Positions 40,202-48,071 of a stretch of 64,000 bases of DNA are shown piece after piece; position 1 is the stretch's first letter; each line of letters starts with the position of its first letter. The stretch lies in the NCBI RefSeq assembly GCF_016907475.1, contig NZ_JAFBCA010000001.1, positions 2,542,001 to 2,606,000 of the forward strand. Reading direction: 5' to 3'. Source of the DNA: Nocardioides cavernae. GTDB lineage: Bacteria > Actinomycetota > Actinomycetes > Propionibacteriales > Nocardioidaceae. A model generated the notes under the pieces. It was not told where the DNA came from. It saw only the letters and a list, made by a program, of their open reading frames with translations, and did no database searches. Both the position numbers and the translations under genes were made by a program.

Positions 40202-42016
40202 GTGCGGGTGCCCGAGCCCTCCGACCCCGACGCCGTCCAGCCGCTGAGAGCCCTCTGGCGCCGCTACGGGGCCTACCGCGCCAGGTTCGTCGGCGCCGTC
40301 ACCGCCTCGACGGTCAACAAGGTGGCCGACGTCGTCCCCGAGCTCCTCATCGGCGCGGCCGTCGACGTCGTGGTGCGCGGCGACGCGTCCTTCGTCGGCG
40401 AGGTGCTCGGCGTCGAGTCGCGCTTCGCCCAGCTCGGCTGGCTGGCCGTGATCAACGCCGTGGTCTGGCTCGTCGAGTCGGTGAGCGAGTACGTCGCCAG
40501 CGTCCTGTGGCGCGGCCTCGCCCAGGGTGTCGAGCACGACCTGCGCGTGGAGGCGTACGACCACGTCCAGCACCTCGACCTCGGGTGGCACGAGAGCCGC
40601 CCGGCGGGCTCGACGCTCGCCACCCTCAACGACGACGTCAACCAGCTCGAGCGCTTCCTCGACGTCGGCGCGCCGGCGATCCTGCAGACCGCGCTCAACG
40701 TGCTGCTCGTGGGGGCCGTCTTCGCGGCCGCGTCGGGCCAGCTCCTGCTCTTCGCCTTCCTGCCGATCCCGCTGATCGTCATCGGGTCGCTCGTCTTCCA
40801 GCGTCGCCTCGAGCCGCTCTACGACCGGGTCCGCGCCGCCGTCGCCGACCTCTCCAGCACGCTCTCGTCCAACATCTCCGGCATCGCCACCATCAAGGCG
40901 TTCACCGCCGAGGACCGCGAGCGCGACCGCGTGTCGGCCGTCTCCCTGGCCTACCGGAGGGCCAACACCGACGCGATCCGCTCCTCGGCCGCGTTCGTGC
41001 CGCTGGTCCGGATGGCGATCCTGGCCGGTTTCACCTGCACGCTGCTGCTCGGCGGCTGGGCGACGCTGCGCGGCGACCTCGAGGTCGGCCTCTACTCCGT
41101 GCTGGTCTTCATGACACAGCGCCTGCTCTGGCCGCTGACCGAGGTTGCCGAGGTCCTCGACCTCTACCAGCGCGGCCGCGCGTCGGCGGCCCGCATCCTT
41201 GGCCTGCTCCAGGTGCCGGTGACGGTGCCGGCCGGCGCCACGGCCCTCGAGCGCCCCGTCGCCGGCCGCGTCGAGCTGCGCGGCGTACGGGCCGGGTACG
41301 CCGACGGGCCCGACGTCCTGCACGGCATCGACCTCCTCGTCCCCGCGGGCGAGACCCACGCGATCGTGGGCTCCACCGGTTCGGGGAAGTCGTCGCTGCT
41401 GCGTCTGGTGCTGCGCTTCGACGACCCCCGGGAGGGTTCAGTCCTCTTCGACGGGCAGGACGTGCGCGGCCTGGACTGGGACTCGCTGCGCGGCTCGCTC
41501 GGCTATGTCGCCCAGGACGTCTTCATGTTCGCCGGCTCCGTGGCCGACAACATCGCGTACGGCCGTCCGGACGCCACCCGCGAGCAGGTCCGGGAGGCCG
41601 CCGAGGCGGCCGCCGCGCTCGACTTCATCGAGGCGATGCCCGACGGCCTGGACACCTGGGTGGGCGAGCGGGGCGTGACGCTGTCCGGTGGTCAGCGGCA
41701 GCGGCTCGCCCTGGCCCGCGCGCTCCTGCGCGACCCGGCGGTGCTGGTGCTCGACGAGGCGACCAGCGCCGTCGACAACGAGACGGAGGCCGCGATCCAG
41801 CGCTCGCTGCGCCGTGCCACGGCCCAGCGCACGGCGATCGTCGTGGCCCACCGCCTCTCGACCGTGCGGCACGCCCACCGGATCTGGGTCCTCGACGCGG
41901 GCCGGGTCGTCGAGTCCGGGACGCACGACGAGCTGATCGACCGGGGCGGCTCCTACGCGGCCCTGTGGCGGGTCCAGACCGGCCAGGCACAGGAGCAGGA
42001 CCCGGTCGCCGGGTGA
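40202..42016 (+). CDS. ABC transporter, fused permease and ATP-binding protein
   Basis: 604 residues. An N-terminal six-helix exporter-type membrane domain (about 20-320) is joined to a nucleotide-binding domain: Walker A IVGSTGSGKSSLLRLVL (about 388), Q-loop YVAQDVFMF, signature TLSGGQRQRLALARAL, Walker B VLVLDEATSAVD, and H-loop VVAHRLSTVRH. It works as a homo- or heterodimer to export a lipid, peptide or drug. GTG start close to the -10, so the message is nearly leaderless. It follows the MerR-DICT gene by 28 bp but has its own promoter. A long hairpin overlaps its stop codon. Confidence 0.92.
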   Translation: MRVPEPSDPDAVQPLRALWRRYGAYRARFVGAVTASTVNKVADVVPELLIGAAVDVVVRGDASFVGEVLGVESRFAQLGWLAVINAVVWLVESVSEYVASVLWRGLAQGVEHDLRVEAYDHVQHLDLGWHESRPAGSTLATLNDDVNQLERFLDVGAPAILQTALNVLLVGAVFAAASGQLLLFAFLPIPLIVIGSLVFQRRLEPLYDRVRAAVADLSSTLSSNISGIATIKAFTAEDRERDRVSAVSLAYRRANTDAIRSSAAFVPLVRMAILAGFTCTLLLGGWATLRGDLEVGLYSVLVFMTQRLLWPLTEVAEVLDLYQRGRASAARILGLLQVPVTVPAGATALERPVAGRVELRGVRAGYADGPDVLHGIDLLVPAGETHAIVGSTGSGKSSLLRLVLRFDDPREGSVLFDGQDVRGLDWDSLRGSLGYVAQDVFMFAGSVADNIAYGRPDATREQVREAAEAAAALDFIEAMPDGLDTWVGERGVTLSGGQRQRLALARALLRDPAVLVLDEATSAVDNETEAAIQRSLRRATAQRTAIVVAHRLSTVRHAHRIWVLDAGRVVESGTHDELIDRGGSYAALWRVQTGQAQEQDPVAG

Positions 42017-42034
42017 GGCGACCGGGTCCTGCTC
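41993..42034. terminator. 18-bp perfect hairpin spanning the ABC transporter stop codon
   Basis: GAGCAGGACCCGGTCGCC (41993-42010) and its exact complement (42017-42034) enclose the six-base loop GGGTGA, which contains the TGA stop. It lies between convergent genes, so it can act on both. No T-run is present. Confidence 0.6.
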
Positions 42035-42055
42035 GGTGCGGGTCGTTCGCGGGGG

Positions 42056-42646
42056 TCAGACCGTGACCGGCTCCAGCTGCGGTGCGACCTCGGCCCGGTC
42101 GGTCTGCCGCGCGTGCCGCATCCCGAGCAGGGCGAGGGCCAGAAGGACGAACGCCCCGACGAAGGCGGCGATCGCTGCGAAGCCGGCGATGGTGCCGATG
42201 GTGGCGAAGGCGTAGCCGTAGAGGAGCAGGCCGCGCAGCGTGTTGCCCATGAAGAGCGTCTGGCGGAGGCCGGCCAGCGCCTGGCCCTCCTCGCTCGCCT
42301 TGGCCTCGTCGTCGAGGGCGAGGAACTCGCCGCTGACCTGCTGGTAGGTGCGACCGTCGCTGGCGGCGTTCATGTGCGCGAGGATGTAGTGGTCGGCGTA
42401 GGCCTTGGCCTCCGGGCCGGTGTCGAGGGCGCTGCCGGCGTACTTCTCGAGGGCGCTCACGTCCTCGTCGGCCAGGCCGCCCAGCGCGTCGCCCTCCGGC
42501 ATCGTGATGTCCTGCATGACCAGCTGGTCGTGGACCTGGTCGCCGATGAACGAGTTGGCCCACGTCAGGAGACCGCCGGCGATGAGCAGGACCGCGGCGA
42601 CGGCCACTCCAGTCCAGGAGACCAGCTTGTCGAGAAACGCGCGCAT
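42056..42646 (-). CDS. membrane protein with a large external loop, unknown function
   Basis: 196 residues. One N-terminal helix (about 10-30), an extracytoplasmic segment of about 95 residues with DITMPEGDALGGLADEDVSA and HMNAASDGRTYQQVSGE, then one or two C-terminal helices (about 135-175). Proteins of this plan are widespread in actinobacteria and are often misnamed as LigA ring-opening dioxygenases; no dioxygenase feature is visible. ATG preceded by GGAAGG. A DosR-like palindrome lies about 100 bp upstream. Confidence 0.7.
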   Translation of the reverse strand: MRAFLDKLVSWTGVAVAAVLLIAGGLLTWANSFIGDQVHDQLVMQDITMPEGDALGGLADEDVSALEKYAGSALDTGPEAKAYADHYILAHMNAASDGRTYQQVSGEFLALDDEAKASEEGQALAGLRQTLFMGNTLRGLLLYGYAFATIGTIAGFAAIAAFVGAFVLLALALLGMRHARQTDRAEVAPQLEPVTV

Positions 42647-42742
42647 GATGTGCCTTCCGTCAGGGCGGTCACCGGGTCGTTCCCGCCTCGTCTCCGACGC
42701 TAGGGAGACCGCAGGTCCGCCGGACAGGGCGAAGGCACCCCA

Positions 42743-42765
42743 CTCGGGAGGACCAAGGTCCCGAG
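42743..42765. promoter_or_regulatory. DosR/NarL-like palindrome
   Basis: CTCGGGA (42743-42749) and TCCCGAG (42759-42765) enclose GGACCAAGGTCC. Read on the minus strand it gives GGGACCTTGGTCCT, similar to the GGGAC-N4-GTCCC core of DosR boxes. It lies between two divergent genes. Resemblance only. Confidence 0.3.
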
Positions 42766-42787
42766 CTGGTCGTCCCTCACTCGTCCC

Positions 42788-42793
42788 TAGGGT
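42788..42793 (+). promoter_or_regulatory. -10 box of leaderless HAD gene
   Basis: TAGGGT ends six bases before the ATG at 42800, where transcription would begin at or next to the start codon. Confidence 0.5.
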
Positions 42794-42799
42794 GGGCGC

Positions 42800-43414
42800 A
42801 TGGCGATCCGTGCGGTGGTCCTCGACATCGGGGGAGTGCTGGAGGTCGTCGACGACGACGTCTTCCCCGCGCCCGCCGAGCGCCGCCTCGGCCTCGCGCC
42901 GGGCTCGATCGCCGGCGGTCTCGCCGGGCTGCCGGGCGACGCGGTGGTCGGGGAGGTGACCGAGCACCAGGTCCGTGCGGAGTGGCAGCGCGCGTTCGGT
43001 CTGGACGACCGGCAGGTCGCCGCGCTGCTGGACGACTTCTGGCGCTGGTACGTCGGGACGCTGGACCGCGAGCTGTTCGACTGGTTCGCCGGTCAACGCC
43101 CGGCGCGGCTCACCGCGATCCTGTCGAACTCCGGTCCCGGCGCGCGGGAGCGCGAGCGGTTCCACGGCTTCGAGGACGTCACCGACGACATCGTCTACAG
43201 CCACGAGGTGGGGCTCGCCAAGCCCGACCCGGCGGCGTACAAGCTTGTGACCCGACGGCTCGGCGTCGAGGCCGCGGAGGTCCTCTTCCTCGACGACGTC
43301 GAGGCCAACGTCGTCGCCGCGCGAGCCCTGGGCTGGCACGCCGTCCTCCACCTCGACACCGCCGCGTCGATCGCCGAGATGGAGCGCGTCATCGAGGCCG
43401 TCGCGGACGCCTGA
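42800..43414 (+). CDS. HAD-superfamily hydrolase
   Basis: 204 residues. Motif I is AVVLDIGGVLE near the start (Asp8 as nucleophile; the second Asp of the usual DxD is replaced by Gly, as in epoxide-hydrolase-like HADs). Motif II is AILSNSGPG, motif III Lys in VGLAKPDPAAYKL, and motif IV EVLFLDDVEANVVAA. The alpha-helical cap fits the IA subfamily. Substrate unknown; the missing second Asp argues against a simple phosphatase. Probably leaderless. Confidence 0.85.
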   Translation: MAIRAVVLDIGGVLEVVDDDVFPAPAERRLGLAPGSIAGGLAGLPGDAVVGEVTEHQVRAEWQRAFGLDDRQVAALLDDFWRWYVGTLDRELFDWFAGQRPARLTAILSNSGPGARERERFHGFEDVTDDIVYSHEVGLAKPDPAAYKLVTRRLGVEAAEVLFLDDVEANVVAARALGWHAVLHLDTAASIAEMERVIEAVADA

Positions 43415-43415
43415 C

Positions 43416-43438
43416 GCCGGCCCTTCGGGGGTACCGGC
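43416..43438 (+). terminator. possible hairpin between HAD and SDR genes
   Basis: GCCGG (43416-43420) pairs with CCGGC (43434-43438), and CCC pairs with GGG around a TTCG loop. It fills the 28-bp gap, so it may attenuate read-through. Confidence 0.35.
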
Positions 43439-43442
43439 TGGC

Positions 43443-44426
43443 ATGCCGACCCATGATCGATCGCCACGCGTCGTCCTCGTCACCGGTGCCTCCAGCGGCA
43501 TCGGCGAGGCCGCTGCCCACCGCGTCGCGCGACGCGGTGACCACCTCGTCCTCCTCGCCCGCGGCCGCGGCGCCCTCGAGCGGGTGGCCCGTGACTGCGA
43601 CGGGCTGGGTGCCGCGTCGACGACGGTCGTGACGGCCGACATCAGCAACGACGACGAGGTCGGAGCCGCCGTCTCCGGCGTCGTCGCACAGCACGGCTGG
43701 ATCCACACGGTCATCGGCAGCGCCGGCGTGGTCGCCTACGGCCGCGTGGAGGACGTGCCCGCCGAGGTGTTCGACCAGGTCGTCGCGACCAACCTGCTCG
43801 GCTCGGTCAACCTCGCGCGCCACGTCATGCCCGTGATGCGCACGCAGGGGTCCGGCAGCATCGTGGTCGTCGGCTCGGTGATCGGGCACGTCGCGGTCCC
43901 CGACATGGCGGCGTACGTCGTCAGCAAGTGGGGCGTCCGCGCGCTGGTGCGGCAGCTCCGGGTCGACAACCGCGACCGCCCCGGCGTCCGGATCGAGTAC
44001 GTCGCTCCCGGCGGCGTCGACACGCCCATCTACCGGCAGGCAGCGACGTACGGCGACGCGGCCGGGCGTCCACCGTTCCCGGTGACCAGTCCCGAGCGCA
44101 TCGCCGCCCGCGCCCTCGCGGTGGCCGACGGGCGGCGACGCGGCGGGCAGGTCGGTCTCGCCAACGAGGTGATCCGGTTCGGCTTCACCGCCGTGCCGTG
44201 GGCGTACGACCGCCTCGTCGGTCCGCTCTTCTCTGTCGCCGCCCAGGACCAGACGGTGGAGGTGCGCCCCAGCCCCGGCAACGTGCTGCAGTCGCGTGAC
44301 GAGCTCAACGGCCTGCGGGGTGGGCACGGCAACGCCCTGCTCGCCATCGGCGCCAACGTCGTCGAGCTCGCCCGCCTGCGGGTGCGGGGCGGCCGACCAC
44401 CGAGGCCGCACCACAAACCGGGGTGA
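43443..44426 (+). CDS. SDR-family oxidoreductase
   Basis: 327 residues. Rossmann cofactor motif VLVTGASSGIGEAAA at about 12-26, VIGSAGVVAYG, Ser in VVVGSVIGH and the catalytic Tyr-Lys in AAYVVSKWGVRAL. The catalytic part ends near 245; a C-terminal extension of 80 residues includes WAYDRLVGPLFSVAAQDQ, as in other actinobacterial SDRs of the membrane-associated classical type. NAD(P)-dependent reduction of an unknown carbonyl or alcohol. It is followed by thrS with a 74-bp gap. Confidence 0.87.
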   Translation: MPTHDRSPRVVLVTGASSGIGEAAAHRVARRGDHLVLLARGRGALERVARDCDGLGAASTTVVTADISNDDEVGAAVSGVVAQHGWIHTVIGSAGVVAYGRVEDVPAEVFDQVVATNLLGSVNLARHVMPVMRTQGSGSIVVVGSVIGHVAVPDMAAYVVSKWGVRALVRQLRVDNRDRPGVRIEYVAPGGVDTPIYRQAATYGDAAGRPPFPVTSPERIAARALAVADGRRRGGQVGLANEVIRFGFTAVPWAYDRLVGPLFSVAAQDQTVEVRPSPGNVLQSRDELNGLRGGHGNALLAIGANVVELARLRVRGGRPPRPHHKPG

Positions 44427-44500
44427 GGCGCCGCCTGCCCGGCCGATAGCATCGCCGGGGACATCCGTCCCACCCCTCACACCTCCCTGAAGGAGCCCTC

Positions 44501-46492
44501 GTGTCCGACATCCAGGTCGTCCGCATCCACGCCGATCAGCGTGCGGAGACCACGGTCACGACGGGCACCAAGGCCTGGGAACTGTTCCGCGACGACGCCG
44601 ACGTCGTCGCCGCCCGCGTGGCCGGTCAGCTCAGGGACCTCGCCTACGAGCTCGCCGACGGTGACGAGGTCGAGGGCGTGGCCATCGACAGCCCCGACGG
44701 CCGCGACATCCTGCGGCACTCCACCGCGCACGTGATGGCGCAGGCGGTGCAGCAGATCTGGCCGGAGGCCCGGCTCGGCATCGGCCCGCCGGTGGAGAAC
44801 GGCTTCTACTACGACTTCGACGTCGAGACCCCGTTCGTGCCCGAGGACCTGGTGAAGATCGAGTCCGCGATGCGCAAGATCATCAAGGAGAACCAGCGCT
44901 TCGAGCGCCGGGTCACCACCGACGCCGACGCGCTGACCGAGCTCCAGGACGAGCCCTACAAGATCGAGCTGATCGGTCTCAAGGGCGGTGCGGGTGCCTC
45001 GGACACCGAGGGCGCCTCCGTCGAGGTCGGGGCCGGCGAGCTGACCATCTACGACAACATCGGTCGCAACGGCGAGGCAAAGTGGTCCGACCTGTGCCGC
45101 GGCCCGCACCTGCCGACCACCAAGCGGATCCCCGCCTTCAAGCTGATGCGCAGCGCAGCGGCGTACTGGCGCGGTGACGAGAAGAACAAGCAGCTCCAGC
45201 GCATCTACGGCACCGCCTGGGAGACCAAGGAGGCGCTCGAGGAGCACCTCCACCGCATCGAGGAGGCCGAGCGGCGCGACCACCGCAAGCTCGGTCGCGA
45301 GCTCGACCTCTACTCGTTCCCCGACGAGATCGGGTCGGGCATGGCGGTCTTCCACCCCAAGGGTGGCGTGATCAAGCGCGAGATGGAGGACTACGTCCGC
45401 CGTCGGCACCTCGAGGAGGGCTTCGACTACGTCGGCACCCCCCACATCAGCAAGGACGGGCTCTTCCACACCTCCGGACACCTGCCCTACTACGCGGACA
45501 CCATGTTCCCGCCGATGGAGATGGAGCACGCCGAGTACCGCCTCAAGGCGATGAACTGCCCGATGCACAACCTCATCTACCGCTCGCGGCAGCGCTCCTA
45601 CCGCGAGCTGCCGCTGCGGTTCTTCGAGTTCGGGTCGGTCTACCGCTACGAGAAGTCCGGCGTCGTGCACGGCCTGACCCGCGTGCGCGCGATGACGCAG
45701 GACGACTCGCACTCCTACGTCACCCCGGAGCAGGCACCCGCCGAGGTCGAGCACCTGCTCACCTTCGTGACCGGGCTGCTGCGCGACTTCGGCCTCGACG
45801 ACTACTACTTCGAGCTGTCGACCCGTGACGACTCCAAGCCCGACAAGTTCATCGGGTCCAACGACCAGTGGGAGACCGCCACCTCGGTGCTCGAGACCGC
45901 GGCGCGCAAGTTCGGCGTCGACCTCGTGCCCGACCCGGGCGGCGCGGCGTTCTACGGGCCGAAGATCTCGGTGCAGGCCAAGGACGCGATCGGCCGCACC
46001 TGGCAGATGTCGACCATCCAGTACGACTTCAACCAGCCGGCCGTCGACCGCTTCAACCTGGAGTACGTCGCCGCAGACGGCACCCGCCAGCAGCCGGTGA
46101 TGATCCACTCCGCCAAGTTCGGCTCGATCGAGCGGTTCATCGGCGTGCTGGTGGAGCACTACGCCGGGGCGTTCCCGCCCTGGCTCGCCCCCGTGCAGGT
46201 CCAGGGCATCCCGATCGCCGAGCGCCACAACGACTACCTCTTCGACATCGCGAGGCAGATGAAGGCGCAGGGGCTGCGGGTCGAGGTCGACGAGTCCGAC
46301 GACCGGATGCAGAAGAAGATCCGCAACGCGCAGCTCGCCAAGGTGCCCTTCATGATGATCGCCGGCGACGCCGACGTGGAGGCGGGCGCCGTGTCGTTCC
46401 GCTACCGCGACGGTCGCCAGGACAACGGCGTGCCGCTGGCTGAGGCCATCGAGCGGGTGGCCGCAGCGGTCGCCTCGCGCGAGCAGGTCTGA
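44501..46492 (+). CDS. thrS: threonine--tRNA ligase
   Basis: 663 residues. TGS domain (1-66), editing domain with [11 protein letters not shown], and class II catalytic core: [20 protein letters not shown] (zinc Cys), [14 protein letters not shown], and [12 protein letters not shown]. The anticodon-binding domain ends near [15 protein letters not shown] start with AAGGAG at good distance. A -10-like TAGCAT (44447-44452) is upstream and leaves a 40-base leader with no room for a T-box. Confidence 0.97.
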   Translation: MSDIQVVRIHADQRAETTVTTGTKAWELFRDDADVVAARVAGQLRDLAYELADGDEVEGVAIDSPDGRDILRHSTAHVMAQAVQQIWPEARLGIGPPVENGFYYDFDVETPFVPEDLVKIESAMRKIIKENQRFERRVTTDADALTELQDEPYKIELIGLKGGAGASDTEGASVEVGAGELTIYDNIGRNGEAKWSDLCRGPHLPTTKRIPAFKLMRSAAAYWRGDEKNKQLQRIYGTAWETKEALEEHLHRIEEAERRDHRKLGRELDLYSFPDEIGSGMAVFHPKGGVIKREMEDYVRRRHLEEGFDYVGTPHISKDGLFHTSGHLPYYADTMFPPMEMEHAEYRLKAMNCPMHNLIYRSRQRSYRELPLRFFEFGSVYRYEKSGVVHGLTRVRAMTQDDSHSYVTPEQAPAEVEHLLTFVTGLLRDFGLDDYYFELSTRDDSKPDKFIGSNDQWETATSVLETAARKFGVDLVPDPGGAAFYGPKISVQAKDAIGRTWQMSTIQYDFNQPAVDRFNLEYVAADGTRQQPVMIHSAKFGSIERFIGVLVEHYAGAFPPWLAPVQVQGIPIAERHNDYLFDIARQMKAQGLRVEVDESDDRMQKKIRNAQLAKVPFMMIAGDADVEAGAVSFRYRDGRQDNGVPLAEAIERVAAAVASREQV

Positions 46493-46498
46493 CGTCGC

Positions 46499-46801
46499 GT
46501 GGACCGGGCGGGGGACGTCCTCGACCTGCGCTTCGAGCCGCGTGAGGAGCGCGGCCTGCGCGTGTTCGTCCGCGCCGTCTGGCAGGCGGTGACGCTGGCC
46601 GACACGATCTCGGGCAACGACGCGAGCGGTGGTGGCGGCACCTACGTCGTCACCCGCCGCTCCGACGGCTCCGAGGTCGTCCGCGTCGACGTCTCGCACG
46701 ACGAGATCGGCGCGACCCGCCTGCACCTCGAGGCCCAGCTGGCCGAGCTGACGCCCGAGGAGTTCGCCGCCACGTGGAGCCGCAGCGAGGAGCAGCCGTG
46801 A
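46499..46801 (+). CDS. small protein of unknown function between thrS and aminotransferase
   Basis: 100 residues, no recognised family. It begins six bases after the thrS stop with a GTG and ends in a GTGA overlap with the aminotransferase, so all three may be one transcript. Visible: VLDLRFEPREERGLRVFVRA, then RRSDGSEVVRVDV and a C-terminal helix LEAQLAELTPEEFAATW. Soluble and acidic. Confidence 0.7.
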   Translation: MDRAGDVLDLRFEPREERGLRVFVRAVWQAVTLADTISGNDASGGGGTYVVTRRSDGSEVVRVDVSHDEIGATRLHLEAQLAELTPEEFAATWSRSEEQP

Positions 46802-47955
46802 CCGGCTCCGACCGCCGACCCGTCGTCGACCTGACCGACGAGGAGGCGCGGCTCAGGCTGCCGCTGAAGTGGGGCGTCCCCGACGACGTGATCCCGGCCT
46901 GGGTCGCGGAGATGGACTACGCGGTCGACCCGGTGGTTCTCGAGGCGGTCCAGCGGATGCTGGCCGACGGGATCACCGGCTACCCGCTCTTCGGCTGGGA
47001 CCCGGAGCTCGCGCAGTCCTACGCCGCCTGGTCGGCCCGTCACTTCGGCTGGGCGCCCGACCCCGAGGCGGTGCATCCGGTGGTCGACGTGACGGCCGGG
47101 GTGCGGCTGGCGATCGACGTCTTCAGCGGTCCCGGGGGAGTGGTCTTCCCGACCCCGGGCTACAACGCCCAGTTCGGCCTCGCCACCATCACGGGTCGCG
47201 AGGAGGTGCGCCTCGACGTGCCCGTCTCGGCCGACCGGGCCGAGGTCGACCTCGACCGGCTCGACCGGCTCTTCGCCGACGGGGCGCAGACGCTGATCCT
47301 GACCCAGCCGCACAACCCGTGGGGCCGCGTCTTCACCCGCGCCGAGCTCGAGGGGATCCGCGACGTCGTCGTACGCCACGGCGCGCGGGTCGTCAGCGAC
47401 GAGATCCACGCGCCGTTGGTGCTGCCGGGCGCCGAGCACGTGTCCTACCTCTCGATCGACGGCACCCACGACCACGCGGTCGCGGTCGTGGCCGCGTCCA
47501 AGGCGTTCAACACCGCGGGCCTGCGGTGCGCGCAGGTCGTCGTCCCGTCAACGGCCGACCGCCGGCTGCTCGCCGACCAGCCGATGTCGCGCAACGACTC
47601 GCACTCGCCGATCGGCGCCGTCGCGGCGCGGGCGGCGTACGACCTCGGCGACCCGTGGCTCGCCTCCCTCGTCGAACGGCTCGACCAGCAGCGCGCGCTG
47701 CTCGGCGAGCTCCTCGCTGCCCACCTCCCCGAGGTGCGGATGCGTCCGCTCGAGGCGACCTACCTGGCCTGGCTCGACGCCTCCGCCTACGGCCACGACG
47801 ACGCCGCGGGCGTCGCGCTCGAGCGCGGTCGCGTCAAGGTCAGCCCGGGCGAGTCCTACGCCCCCGGCACCACCGGCCAGGTCCGGCTCAACATCGCCAC
47901 CTCGTCCGACCGGCTCGTCGAGATCGTCGAGCGGCTCGCGAAGGCCTGGACGTAG
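46798..47955 (+). CDS. PLP-dependent aminotransferase/C-S lyase, MalY/PatB type
   Basis: 385 residues of fold type I. The N-terminal pattern LPLKWGVPDDVIPAWVAEMD is characteristic of the MalY/PatB cystathionine beta-lyase branch. TQPHNPWGRVFTRAELEGI, VVSDEIHAPLVLPG (cofactor Asp), and AASKAFNTAGLRCAQVV (Schiff-base Lys) follow. Expected to cleave cystathionine or related thioethers in methionine metabolism. GTG start overlapping the preceding stop. Aminotransferase activity is an alternative. Confidence 0.88.
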   Translation: MTGSDRRPVVDLTDEEARLRLPLKWGVPDDVIPAWVAEMDYAVDPVVLEAVQRMLADGITGYPLFGWDPELAQSYAAWSARHFGWAPDPEAVHPVVDVTAGVRLAIDVFSGPGGVVFPTPGYNAQFGLATITGREEVRLDVPVSADRAEVDLDRLDRLFADGAQTLILTQPHNPWGRVFTRAELEGIRDVVVRHGARVVSDEIHAPLVLPGAEHVSYLSIDGTHDHAVAVVAASKAFNTAGLRCAQVVVPSTADRRLLADQPMSRNDSHSPIGAVAARAAYDLGDPWLASLVERLDQQRALLGELLAAHLPEVRMRPLEATYLAWLDASAYGHDDAAGVALERGRVKVSPGESYAPGTTGQVRLNIATSSDRLVEIVERLAKAWT

Positions 47956-47964
47956 CTCCCCGCG

Positions 47965-47999
47965 TTGGTCGAGGTGGGACGAAGTCCCGTCACGAAACC
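47965..47999. repeat. REP-like palindromic element
   Basis: TTGGTCGAGG...GGGAC-GAA-GTCCC...GAAACC forms an imperfect hairpin directly after the aminotransferase stop. From memory, relatives of this sequence (GGTTTCGAGAC...CTCGACCA) are repeated between genes in Nocardioides and allies. It may also end transcription. Confidence 0.5.
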
Positions 48000-48058
48000 G
48001 GTCCACAGAGGGTGGCCAGCAACCGTGCACAGGCGTGGCCGCTGTCGGTGGCCGCCGG

Positions 48059-48064
48059 TAGAAT
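48059..48064 (+). promoter_or_regulatory. -10 box of leaderless HNH gene
   Basis: TAGAAT ends seven bases before the ATG at 48072; the message would have no leader. Confidence 0.5.
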
Positions 48065-48071
48065 CGAACAC

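Noticed and set aside
42011..42016. GGGTGA as an operator half-site
   Set aside because: It is the loop of the terminator hairpin and contains the stop codon; there is no partner half-site.
42056..42646. LigA ring-opening dioxygenase
   Set aside because: Common annotation for this type, but only membrane helices and a polar loop are visible, with no metal-binding motif.
44427..44500. T-box leader for thrS
   Set aside because: The gap is only 74 bp, too short for a T-box, and no specifier or antiterminator pattern is visible.
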